Position numbers and translations under genes: made by a program. Of a stretch of DNA of 7,050 bases, positions 1 to 6,531 are shown piece by piece (position 1 is the stretch's first letter; each line of letters opens with the position of its first letter). Source of the DNA: an uncultured Clostridia bacterium (GTDB taxonomy: Bacteria > Bacillota > Clostridia > TANB77 > CAG-508). The notes beneath the pieces were generated by a model that made no database searches, was not told the DNA's origin, and worked only from the letters and a program-made list of their open reading frames with translations. Location of the stretch: assembly GCA_944390505.1 (NCBI GenBank), contig CALXQF010000069.1, forward strand, positions 1 to 7,050. The letters run 5' to 3'.

Positions 1-202
1 ATTTATGTATATGTATAAATATTAATTCATTTTTTATTTATTTAAAAATTCAATAAGGTATTTTAAATCAAATATTTATTATCTTTTTTAATCCAAAATC
101 AATATAAAAAATAGATAGTAAAAAATAATGAAAAACAAAATATTCATTCAACTTTCATACATTTATTAAGCTTTTGTCTAGTAATATAAAATTTATATTA
201 AT

Positions 203-207
203 GGAGG
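203..207 (+). promoter_or_regulatory. Ribosome binding site that fixes the nuclease start
   Basis: A GGAGG motif ends eight bases before the ATG at 216, which is ideal Shine-Dalgarno spacing. The in-frame ATG at 210 is only two bases from the motif, the ATG at 201 overlaps it, and the TTG at 174 lies upstream of it. The motif therefore selects 216 as the start. Confidence 0.8.
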
Positions 208-215
208 ACATGCCT

Positions 216-1133
216 ATGAACCAAGAAAAATCAATTACAAATGAAGAAAATCAAGAGAAAAAAGAGATTTTACAACCAAAAAATGATGTAGTATTTAAGG
301 CTCTATTTACAAGAGGAAAAGAAAGTATTACAAAAGCACTAATAGAAGATATCCTAAAGATAAAAATACATAAATTAGATTTAGACAAAAGTAAAGACTT
401 GCTAAACGATAACAAAAAAGATAAAAATGGAAGATTGGATTTAAGAGCAGTACTAAATGATAATATAGAATGTGACATAGAAATTCAATTGTCTACACAT
501 GATAAAGTATTGGAAAGATTTTTGTATTATTGGTCAAAAATATATGCATCAAATTTAGAAATAGGAGACAAATATGATAAGCTAAGACAAACAATCAGTA
601 TCATAATAATAGATGATGAGATAAAGCAATTTAGTGAAATAAAAAAAGCATATACAAAATGGCAAATACGAGAAGAAGAATATAGGAATATTATATTGAC
701 TTCTTACTTCCAGATTTGTATAATTGAATTACCAAAAGCAATCAAAGAATATGAAAAGAACAAAAATGACGAAGTATTGCAATGGATGAAGTTTTTGGAT
801 AATCCAGAGGATATGGAGGTAGAGAAGATAATGGAAGAAAACCAAGATATCAAAGAGGCAAAAGAAGAACTAGAAAAAATAAGTCAAGATAAAAGATTAA
901 GAATAATGGCAATAAGAGCAGATTTAGAAAGAAGAGATTATGAGCAGTGCTTGTATGAGGCAAGAAGAGATGGCAAGGCAGAAGGCATAAAAGTTGGAAG
1001 AGCAGAAGGTGTACAAAATGAGAAAAAAGAAATAGCAATAAAAATGTTACAAGAAAAAATGGATATAAAAGTAATTACAAAAGTAACAGGGCTAACAGAG
1101 GAAGAAATCAAAAAGCTTTCCATGGAAGAATAA
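216..1133 (+). CDS. Rpn-family / PD-(D/E)XK nuclease (transposase-like, PDDEXK_2 type)
   Basis: Predicted 305-residue protein of the Rpn / 'PD-(D/E)XK nuclease family transposase' group. Family members are DNA endonucleases linked to RecA-independent recombination, and some act in phage defence. What is visible: an opening PKNDVVFKALF segment (residues 21-31), where the family places its first conserved block; an LDLRAVL strand carrying the likely catalytic Asp (D75); and an IEIQ strand giving the E-x-Q pair (E89, Q91). Together these make a D...ExQ active site. The middle is charged and helical. The C-terminus has the family's glycine-spaced EGxxxGxxEG stretch (about 253-265) and a helix-turn-helix-like TGLTEEEIKKL tail (291-301). 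The frame is intact and all expected parts are present, so it is probably functional. The start at 216 was chosen for its well-spaced GGAGG; a longer TTG-started reading from 174 is less likely. It stands alone, with no insertion-sequence ends or partner gene visible. Its biological role here is inferred from the family only. Confidence 0.88.
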   Translation: MNQEKSITNEENQEKKEILQPKNDVVFKALFTRGKESITKALIEDILKIKIHKLDLDKSKDLLNDNKKDKNGRLDLRAVLNDNIECDIEIQLSTHDKVLERFLYYWSKIYASNLEIGDKYDKLRQTISIIIIDDEIKQFSEIKKAYTKWQIREEEYRNIILTSYFQICIIELPKAIKEYEKNKNDEVLQWMKFLDNPEDMEVEKIMEENQDIKEAKEELEKISQDKRLRIMAIRADLERRDYEQCLYEARRDGKAEGIKVGRAEGVQNEKKEIAIKMLQEKMDIKVITKVTGLTEEEIKKLSMEE

Positions 1134-1209
1134 AAATAATACTTATTGCTCAGTGAAAAGATAGAAAATACAAATATCAAATCAAAAAATATCAACTATG
1201 CTAATTACC

Positions 1210-1238
1210 TTGAAAAAATAACAAAACCTCGTTATAAT
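1210..1238 (+). promoter_or_regulatory. Sigma-A promoter for the sua5 gene
   Basis: TTGAAA at 1210-1215, a 17-base spacer and an exact TATAAT at 1233-1238 form a near-consensus vegetative promoter pointing at the gene that starts at 1324. The expected transcription start is near 1245, which leaves a leader of about 80 bases and places the start inside the palindrome at 1239-1268. No experimental start is available. Confidence 0.7.
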
Positions 1239-1268
1239 ATAAGTTATAGCCCACAAGCTATAACTTAT
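1239..1268 (+). terminator. 12-bp perfect hairpin: terminator of the nuclease gene and/or operator of sua5
   Basis: ATAAGTTATAGC and GCTATAACTTAT form a perfect 12-bp inverted repeat around a CCACAA loop, and the right arm runs into four further Ts. It lies about 105 bases after the nuclease stop codon, so it could end that transcript, although the stem is AT-rich and the T run is short. It also begins one base after the -10 box of the sua5 promoter, a position typical of a repressor operator or a start-site hairpin. The sequence does not decide between these readings. Confidence 0.6.
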
Positions 1269-1323
1269 TTTTATGGAATAAAAAAATAAGTATGTAATTT
1301 TTTGAAAGAAAGAACGTGAAAAA

Positions 1324-2376
1324 ATGATAACAAAATATTCTAACCAAAAAGAGCAAGTCAAAGAAGACGAAATAGCACAAGCAGCAAAAGAAATACAAAA
1401 TGGAAATCTAGTTATTTTTCCAACTGAAACAGTTTATGGGATAGGAGCAAATGCTTTAGACGAGGTAGCTGTCAAAAAAATATTTGAAGCAAAAGGTAGA
1501 GCACAAGACAATCCATTGATTGTACATGTTGCTAGCATAGAAATGGTAGAAAAGCTAGTGGAGAAAATTGGAACAGTAGAACAAAAATTAATGGAAAAAT
1601 TTTGGCCGGGTCCTTTAACTATTATTATGAAACGTAAAAGCAAAAAAGTAGTTCCAAATGTGACTACTGCTAATTTAGATACAGTAGGAATTCGCATGCC
1701 TAGCAATCAAATTGCGCAAAAATTAATAGAAAAAGCAGGTCTGCCAATTGCAGCACCAAGTGCTAATATATCTGGAAAACCAAGTGGAACTAAAATAGAA
1801 GATATTATAGAAGAATTTAATGGTAAAGTTTCTTATATTTTAGATGGAGGCATAACAGATATTGGTTTGGAATCTACTGTTATCAAAGTAGAAGATGATA
1901 AAATCAATATTTTAAGACCAGGAAAAATTACGAAAGAACAACTAGAGGAGGTAGCCAAACAAGTAGAAATTGATAAACATGTATTAGGGCAAATAAGTCA
2001 AGACGAAATAGTTGCCTCACCAGGAATGAAATATCGTCATTATGCACCAAACACTAAATGTATAATGATATATAGTCAGAGTGAACAAAAAATGATAGAT
2101 AAAATAAACGAAATAACAAACGAATTGCAAAAAGAAGGAAAAAAGATATTAGTATTAGGAAGAAAAAAACATATTAACTCTTATATTACTCCAACAAAAT
2201 GGAACATGGGAGATACCCTAGAAGAGGTTGCTAAAAATATTTTTACACTTTTAAGAAAAGTAGATAAGGAAAATGTTGATCTTGTATTAATAGAGGGAGT
2301 AGGAGAACAAGGACTAGGACTCGCAATTACTAATCGATTAATTCGAGCTTGCGCTTACCATTATATGATTGTTTAA
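1324..2376 (+). CDS. ywlC: L-threonylcarbamoyladenylate synthase (Sua5/YwlC, two-domain form)
   Basis: 350-residue cytoplasmic enzyme that joins L-threonine, bicarbonate and ATP into L-threonylcarbamoyl-AMP, the donor for the universal t6A37 modification of ANN-decoding tRNAs. The partner complex in bacteria is TsaD/TsaB/TsaE, which is not in this window. The YrdC-type catalytic domain covers about residues 15-205 with the family signatures PTETVYG (33-39), KGR followed by NPLIVHV (57-69), FWPGPLT (93-99), GIRMPSN (122-128), APSANISGKPSGT (144-156), ESTV (183-186) and RPG (198-200). The linker motif SPGMKYRHYAP (232-242) and a Sua5 C-terminal domain (about 245-345, ending in the GEQGLGLAITNRLIRAC stretch) mark the long Sua5/YwlC form rather than short TsaC. 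One small departure: many homologues have Pro after KGR, and this protein has Ala60. The ribosome binding site before ATG 1324 is weak (GAAAG-type). The nearby GTG at 1316 is out of frame and soon stopped. It appears to be transcribed alone. Confidence 0.96.
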   Translation: MITKYSNQKEQVKEDEIAQAAKEIQNGNLVIFPTETVYGIGANALDEVAVKKIFEAKGRAQDNPLIVHVASIEMVEKLVEKIGTVEQKLMEKFWPGPLTIIMKRKSKKVVPNVTTANLDTVGIRMPSNQIAQKLIEKAGLPIAAPSANISGKPSGTKIEDIIEEFNGKVSYILDGGITDIGLESTVIKVEDDKINILRPGKITKEQLEEVAKQVEIDKHVLGQISQDEIVASPGMKYRHYAPNTKCIMIYSQSEQKMIDKINEITNELQKEGKKILVLGRKKHINSYITPTKWNMGDTLEEVAKNIFTLLRKVDKENVDLVLIEGVGEQGLGLAITNRLIRACAYHYMIV

Positions 2377-2407
2377 AAAATATATTCTAAAAGTGAAAAA
2401 TAATATA

Positions 2408-2456
2408 AATGGTGTTTTGAAATTAATTGATGAAGAATTAATTTTAGAACACTATT
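2408..2456 (+). terminator. Long 21-bp hairpin downstream of sua5
   Basis: The arms 2408-2428 and 2436-2456 pair over all 21 positions around a seven-base GATGAAG loop. Eighteen pairs are Watson-Crick and three are G-U in the + strand RNA. It begins 32 bases after the sua5 stop codon and is followed by ATTTTAT, so it most likely ends or protects the 3' end of the sua5 message. It lacks a clean run of Ts, so efficient intrinsic termination is uncertain. Confidence 0.55.
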
Positions 2457-2512
2457 ATTTTATAAATGTAATGAATTGAACCTTGCTATTTTTTAGCAGT
2501 TAATGAAATAAA

Positions 2513-2543
2513 TGAATAAAATTTGCCCAAATTTCTCATACTA
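2513..2543 (+). promoter_or_regulatory. Sigma-G-type (forespore) promoter for the bofC-like gene
   Basis: TGAATA at 2513-2518 and CATACTA at 2537-2543, separated by 18 bases, match the Bacillus subtilis sigma-G consensus as I know it (GHATR, 18 bases, CATNHTA) at every specified position. The expected start near 2550 gives a leader of about 25 bases that includes the AAGGA ribosome binding site at 2561-2565. In B. subtilis bofC is itself a forespore gene read by sigma-G, so promoter and product agree. Confidence 0.72.
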
Positions 2544-2574
2544 ACATTAGAATACATAGAAAGGATGAAAAAGT

Positions 2575-3168
2575 ATGAGAAAAGGTATTGCAATTACATT
2601 AGGAATCATTGCTTTATTATTAATAGGTATTGCAGCTGGTGTGTATGTATATAATCAAAATAAAACACAAGATAGTAATATGTTACAAGGAAAAGAACTT
2701 GCTACAGAAGAACAGCAAAATACAAGCAAAGAAAATGAGTTGGTTTCTACAGTAGCATTAGAAGAAAAAATATCTCCTAATTGTAATATAATCCAAAAAC
2801 AATATTATAAAGGGTGTGATCATTTAATCAAAACAGAAAAAGAAGTGGATGCAGAATATATTAATCTGACAAAACAGGAATTTATAGAAAAATATGTAAA
2901 AGAAGACTGGAAATTAGAAAAGTTTTCTAGTGATGAAATTATTCTTTATCAGGAAAAAGAAGGTTACTGTAATGAACATTATTTAGTAAAAGAACACAAT
3001 GGAGTTTTAGGAATTTACACAATAGATGAGAAAGGAAAAACTACATTAAAGGAAGATACAGAAATTCAAACAATGTATTTGACAGAAGTAGACATAGAAA
3101 AATTTAAGCAAGGAGTAGAAGTAATAGGAGAACCAGAATTACGTACTTTATTAGAAGATTTTGAATAA
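2575..3168 (+). CDS. BofC C-terminal domain protein, membrane-anchored sporulation factor
   Basis: 197-residue protein with one N-terminal membrane segment (about residues 5-27) after a short basic start, then a polar extracytoplasmic part. The last 70 residues (about 127-196) fit the BofC_C domain: a YLVKE-HNGVLGIYTIDEKGK beta region, a TLKEDTEIQ...YLTEVD segment and the closing GVEVIGEPELRTLLEDFE, which is very characteristic. In B. subtilis BofC (bypass of forespore C) sits in the intermembrane space, holds back the SpoIVB protease and so delays pro-sigma-K activation. The Bacillus BofC N-terminal domain is not recognisable here. The middle instead has a YYKGCDH motif (77-83), and the extracytoplasmic part carries three Cys (C70, C81, C132), so disulfide or metal binding is possible. 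AAGGA lies nine bases before ATG 2575. A sigma-G-like promoter precedes it. The domain assignment is firm; the exact role in this organism is inferred. Confidence 0.82.
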   Translation: MRKGIAITLGIIALLLIGIAAGVYVYNQNKTQDSNMLQGKELATEEQQNTSKENELVSTVALEEKISPNCNIIQKQYYKGCDHLIKTEKEVDAEYINLTKQEFIEKYVKEDWKLEKFSSDEIILYQEKEGYCNEHYLVKEHNGVLGIYTIDEKGKTTLKEDTEIQTMYLTEVDIEKFKQGVEVIGEPELRTLLEDFE

Positions 3169-3219
3169 TGAACTGATATCAAAATAAAATCGGTAAAATA
3201 ATGAAGAAGACAGTAAAAG

Positions 3220-3266
3220 AAAAATACTTTTTCATTCAGTTAAAAAACTGATGGAAAAGTATTTTT
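3220..3266. terminator. Bidirectional terminator between convergent bofC-like and pgsA genes
   Basis: The arms 3220-3241 and 3246-3266 form a roughly 21-bp stem with one bulged T and one G-U pair around an AAAA loop. The base of the stem is five A-T pairs, so the outer arm supplies a run of Ts on either strand. It lies between the + stop at 3168 and the - stop at 3314, where a shared terminator is expected. Confidence 0.7.
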
Positions 3267-3298
3267 GTACAGTTAAAAACTGATGAATAAGTATTTTT
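3237..3298. repeat. Imperfect tandem duplication of the terminator arm
   Basis: The roughly 30-base unit 3237-3266 recurs at 3270-3298. Both copies begin CAGTTAAAA, continue with ACTGATG and end with AAGTATTTTT, differing by one deleted A and two substitutions (GAAA versus ATAA-type change). The second copy ends in TTTTTTT and can also pair with the left arm at 3220-3241. This gives two alternative stems sharing one left arm, plus a small CAGTT/AACTG hairpin inside each copy. Confidence 0.72.
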
Positions 3299-3313
3299 TT
3301 AAGATAATACATA

Positions 3314-3934
3314 CTATTTATGATTAAAAGTATCTTTACTTTTTTCTTCATTTTCTATTTTTAAATTTTCCTTTTTTAAATAGCCTTGTTTGTAGAATGT
3401 TACATAATACATTACTAAAGAGAAAAGAGTAGCTGCTAATGCTAAGTAGTAAATCCATAAATCAAACTGTGGAAGCGGAGAAACAGAGTTTGCTGGGTCA
3501 GCTGCAATATTATTCCAATAACGAATGCCAAAAGAACAAGCGATGGCAATATAGAATAATACAGTTGCTAGTTTGCCAAACCATCTACTAGAAACTACTA
3601 ATTGCTTACCATATAGAAATGATGCTCCTGCAATCATAGTGGCTTCTTTTAATACAACTACAACAATAATCCAATAAGGAATAATTTCTTTAAAAGCTAA
3701 ACATAAAAGAACTGCAATTTGAGTTGCTTTATCAGCTAAAGGATCAATCAATTTTCCAAAATTAGTGATAAAATTAAATTTTCTTGCAATCCATCCATCT
3801 AATACATCAGTAAGACCAGAAATAATTAAGAAAATGAGTGCAAGGATAAACCTATCAGTTGCAATATAATAAATAATAAATGGTATTAATATAAAACGTG
3901 CTACAGTTAGTATATTTGGTATATGTTTTGCCAT
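3314..3934 (-). CDS. pgsA: CDP-diacylglycerol--glycerol-3-phosphate 3-phosphatidyltransferase (PgsA-like)
   Basis: 206-residue integral membrane enzyme of the CDP-alcohol phosphatidyltransferase family. It carries the complete signature D-x2-D-G-x2-A-R-x8-G-x3-D-x3-D with D43, D46, G47, A50, R51, G60, D64 and D68; the aspartates bind divalent metal and drive the transfer. The opening PNILTVARFILIPFIIYY is typical of PgsA, which makes phosphatidylglycerol phosphate from CDP-diacylglycerol and sn-glycerol-3-phosphate at the inner leaflet. Hydrophobic segments lie near 8-25, 28-42, 70-100, 122-138 and 158-182. A charged Lys/Glu-rich tail (about 184-206) extends past the usual family length of about 180-195. 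The start at 3934 has an AGAAAGGA ribosome binding site (3946-3953) eleven bases away, slightly long. It lies 140 bases downstream of clp on the same strand with no clear terminator or strong promoter of its own between them. A different alcohol acceptor cannot be excluded from sequence, but PgsA is the best fit. Confidence 0.9.
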   Translation of the reverse strand: MAKHIPNILTVARFILIPFIIYYIATDRFILALIFLIISGLTDVLDGWIARKFNFITNFGKLIDPLADKATQIAVLLCLAFKEIIPYWIIVVVVLKEATMIAGASFLYGKQLVVSSRWFGKLATVLFYIAIACSFGIRYWNNIAADPANSVSPLPQFDLWIYYLALAATLFSLVMYYVTFYKQGYLKKENLKIENEEKSKDTFNHK

Positions 3935-4074
3935 AAAAATTTCATTCCTTTCTTGCTTCTTTCAAAAGTACATATAATGAAAAAATTCGATTCATTTCTA
4001 TTGTTAATATTTTTATATCTACTTTGTTTTTATAATTATGTTGTTTTTGAAACAATGTCATCCTTAGAGACTAG

Positions 4075-6432
4075 TTAATTTTCTACACTTAATTTCAATT
4101 CTGTTTCACCAGCAGTAACGGTTACAGTTTGGCCATTTAATAAATCGCCTCTTAAAATCATATCAGATAAAGCATCTTCTAAATATCTTTGAATAGCCCT
4201 TCTTAAAGGTCTTGCACCATATTTAATATCAGTGCCTTTTTCCAATAAGAATTTTTTAGCATCTTCGTTGACAATCATTTTAATATCTTTATCAGCTAAT
4301 GCATTTTGAGTATCATGAAGCATCAAATCTACAATTTGGATTAATTGGTCTGGTTTTAATTGTTCAAAAATTACAATTTCATCTACTCTATTTAAAAATT
4401 CTGGTCTAAAGGTTTCTTTTAGACTGTCCATTACTTTGCTTTGGCTCATGGTATTTCCGCCAAAGCCAATAGAATTCGTATTTTGATTAGAACCAGCATT
4501 AGAGGTCATAATAATGATAGTATTTTCAAAACTAATTGTATTTCCTTGGCTATCTGTTAAACGTCCATCATCTAAAACTTGTAATAAAATATTAAATACA
4601 TCTGGATGTGCCTTTTCAATTTCATCTAATAATACAATAGAATAAGGGTTTCGTTTTACTTTTTCAGTTAATTGACCTGCATCATCATAACCAACATATC
4701 CTGGAGGAGAACCAATTAATTTAGAAGTAGAGTGACTTTCCATATATTCAGACATATCTACACGAATAATCGAATTCTCATTGCCAAACATTTCATAAGC
4801 AAGAGATTTTGCAAGTTCTGTTTTACCAACTCCAGTAGGCCCAACAAATATAAAAGATGGTGGTCTTTTGGTACTTTTGAGTCCTGCACGATTACGACGA
4901 ATCGCTCTTGCTACTGCTGCCACAGCATCATCTTGACCAATGACTCTTTTATGTAAGTTTTGTTCTAGATTTAATAATTTTTGTGTTTCTGCTTCTGTAA
5001 TTTTCTTTACAGGAATTTTGGTCCAGCTTTCAATTACTTCAGCAATATCTTGAACAGTTAAGCTTTTTAACTGCATTTTTTCATTCAATTGATCAATTTG
5101 CTCTGTCAAGCTACATTCTTTTGCTTTTAATTCAGCAGCTTTTTTGTAATCTTCTGTTGAATCTGCAAGGGCAGCTTCTTCTTTTTCTTCTTGAACAGCT
5201 TTTAATTGATTTTTAAGAACTTCTAACTGATATAGTTCTTTGTTATTTAAATTAATACGAGAGCAAGCTTCATCTAATATATCAATTGCTTTGTCTGGTA
5301 AAAATCTGTCATGGATATATTTTTCAGACATAATAACAGCTTGTTTAATCACATCAGTAGAAATTTTTACTTTGTGATATTCTTCATAATATTTTTTAAT
5401 TCCTTCTAATATATCAATAGAATCACTAATAGAAGGTTCTTCTACAATAACTGGTTGAAATCTTCTTTCTAAAGCTGAGTCTTTTTCAATATATTTGCGA
5501 TATTCTTTTAAAGTAGTAGTTCCAATTAGCTGAATTTCTCCGTTAGAAAGAGAAGGCTTCAAAATATTTGCAGCATTCATAGAATGTTCTGCATCACCAG
5601 CACCAATAATATTATGGATTTCATCAATCACTAAAATAATATTACCAGCATTTTTACACTCATCAATAATAGACTTCATTCTTGCTTCAAATTGTCCTCT
5701 AAATTGAGTACCAGCAATAATAGCTGTCATATCTAGTAAGTAAACTTCTTTATTTAATAATTTGGCAGGAACTCTGCCATTTGCAATTTTAATTGCTAAA
5801 CCTTGTGCAATTGCTGTTTTTCCTACACCAGGTTCCCCAATTAAACAAGGATTGTTTTTAGAACGACGATTTAAAATTTGAATCATTCTTTGAATTTCTT
5901 TATCTCTACCAATTACCATATCTAACTGATTATTTTTTGCCTTTTGTGTTAAGTTTGTGCCATACATTTCTAATGTTTTTCTTTTTTTGTCCTTTTTCTT
6001 ATCTTTATCGATTTTCACTTTCTTCTTTTCAGAAGAGGCATTTGCTTCACTATCTGCATTGCCATTTTCGGAATTAGCACCAAACATATTAGAAAAAATA
6101 GAACCTAAAGGAATCGCACCAAATTGAATTGGCATACCACCTTGTTCTTCTATTTTATCTAATTCTTCTTGATCCATATTATTCATCTGTTCAGATAAAG
6201 CATCCATATCTATGTTTTGAGCCATATCTGTTACCATACTTTCTATCTGTTTGGTCATATCGTTTAAATCTTTTTCTGTTAGATTGGCTTGTTTCATAAG
6301 GGTATCCATAGGATTAATACCGTGCTTTTTGGCACAGTCATAACAATATCCTTCTACTTTCGTCTTTCCATCTTCACCTTGTTTATTAATAAACACAACA
6401 GCTGTGTTTTTATTACAAATTGAACATAACAT
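4075..6432 (-). CDS. clpE: ClpE-like AAA+ unfoldase, ATP-dependent Clp protease ATP-binding subunit
   Basis: 785-residue Hsp100 unfoldase that would feed substrates to ClpP. In order: an N-terminal four-Cys zinc finger (C3, C6, C30, C33) of the ClpE/McsA type; a Met/Asp/Glu-rich then Lys-rich linker (about 40-155); the first AAA+ module with Walker A GEPGVGKT (199-206), Walker B VIDEIH (268-273) and ERRF (322-325); a coiled middle segment with a UVR-like EDYKKAAELK (about 400-455); the second module with Walker A GPTGVGKT (531-538), Walker B LLDEIEKAH (601-609), sensor 1 TSNAG (643-647), a likely ClpP-docking IGF loop (655-657) and sensor 2 GARPLRR (739-745). The double ClpC-type N-domain is absent, which together with the finger argues for ClpE over ClpC. 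It is longer than B. subtilis ClpE (about 700 residues), mainly through the linker. GGAG (complement of 6444-6447) precedes the ATG by eleven bases. A strong promoter lies upstream. No CtsR or CIRCE box was seen. Confidence 0.93.
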   Translation of the reverse strand: MLCSICNKNTAVVFINKQGEDGKTKVEGYCYDCAKKHGINPMDTLMKQANLTEKDLNDMTKQIESMVTDMAQNIDMDALSEQMNNMDQEELDKIEEQGGMPIQFGAIPLGSIFSNMFGANSENGNADSEANASSEKKKVKIDKDKKKDKKRKTLEMYGTNLTQKAKNNQLDMVIGRDKEIQRMIQILNRRSKNNPCLIGEPGVGKTAIAQGLAIKIANGRVPAKLLNKEVYLLDMTAIIAGTQFRGQFEARMKSIIDECKNAGNIILVIDEIHNIIGAGDAEHSMNAANILKPSLSNGEIQLIGTTTLKEYRKYIEKDSALERRFQPVIVEEPSISDSIDILEGIKKYYEEYHKVKISTDVIKQAVIMSEKYIHDRFLPDKAIDILDEACSRINLNNKELYQLEVLKNQLKAVQEEKEEAALADSTEDYKKAAELKAKECSLTEQIDQLNEKMQLKSLTVQDIAEVIESWTKIPVKKITEAETQKLLNLEQNLHKRVIGQDDAVAAVARAIRRNRAGLKSTKRPPSFIFVGPTGVGKTELAKSLAYEMFGNENSIIRVDMSEYMESHSTSKLIGSPPGYVGYDDAGQLTEKVKRNPYSIVLLDEIEKAHPDVFNILLQVLDDGRLTDSQGNTISFENTIIIMTSNAGSNQNTNSIGFGGNTMSQSKVMDSLKETFRPEFLNRVDEIVIFEQLKPDQLIQIVDLMLHDTQNALADKDIKMIVNEDAKKFLLEKGTDIKYGARPLRRAIQRYLEDALSDMILRGDLLNGQTVTVTAGETELKLSVEN

Positions 6433-6469
6433 GTTTGTTAAAACTCCATTTCTATTTTTATCTTTTCAA

Positions 6470-6497
6470 TTTAGCTATATTCTATTTTTTAGCTAAA
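6470..6497 (-). promoter_or_regulatory. Second stem-loop in the clp leader
   Basis: TTTAGCTA at 6470-6477 and TAGCTAAA at 6490-6497 form a perfect 8-bp inverted repeat with a 12-base spacer in the predicted clp 5' leader, ending about 37 bases before the start codon. Its first arm, read on the clp strand, overlaps the T run that follows the first hairpin. It could be an mRNA-stabilising stem or a protein site. Confidence 0.4.
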
Positions 6498-6528
6498 AAA
6501 GTAGTATTAATAACTATTTTAATACTAC
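6495..6528 (-). terminator. Terminator-like hairpin at the clp transcription start (possible attenuator or operator)
   Basis: On the clp strand, GTAGTATTAA pairs perfectly with TTAATACTAC (10 bp, eight-base loop, 6501-6528) and is followed at once by six Ts (6495-6500), the textbook intrinsic-terminator pattern. No gene on this strand lies upstream within the window, so it sits in the clp leader. The predicted transcription start (about 6525-6526) falls inside its first arm, so a repressor-binding palindrome is an equally good reading. Confidence 0.5.
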
Positions 6529-6531
6529 AAT

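Noticed and set aside
1..202. Gene fragment, mobile-element end or promoter in the leftmost AT-rich stretch
   Set aside because: Both strands are rich in stops, with no conserved peptide, no terminal inverted repeat and no box pair better than chance. TATAAA at 185-190 has no usable -35.
174..215. A longer reading of the Rpn nuclease starting at TTG 174
   Set aside because: The TTG has no ribosome binding site, while GGAGG at 203-207 is spaced ideally for ATG 216. The extra residues are not part of the family's conserved region.
251..1195. Minus-strand open frames opposite the nuclease gene (251-478, 850-1038, 938-1195)
   Set aside because: Their Leu/Phe/Ser-rich translations are what antisense of a Lys/Glu-rich AT-rich gene gives. 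The + strand frame has clear family motifs.
1434..1706. Minus-strand open frame of 90 codons
   Set aside because: It is antisense to the conserved catalytic motifs of sua5, with no ribosome binding site or recognisable product.
2476..2504. Sigma-A-like promoter TTGAAC-N17-GTTAAT before the bofC-like gene
   Set aside because: The -10 matches only four of six positions, and a far better sigma-G match lies closer to the gene. A weak second promoter cannot be excluded.
3935..4074. Separate promoter for pgsA in the clp-pgsA gap
   Set aside because: Candidates such as TTGTTT-N17-TAAAAA match the consensus poorly, and such matches are common in DNA this AT-rich.
4732..4956. Open frame of 74 codons on the + strand
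   Set aside because: It lies wholly inside the well-conserved second AAA+ module of clp on the opposite strand, has no family resemblance, and is a shadow frame.
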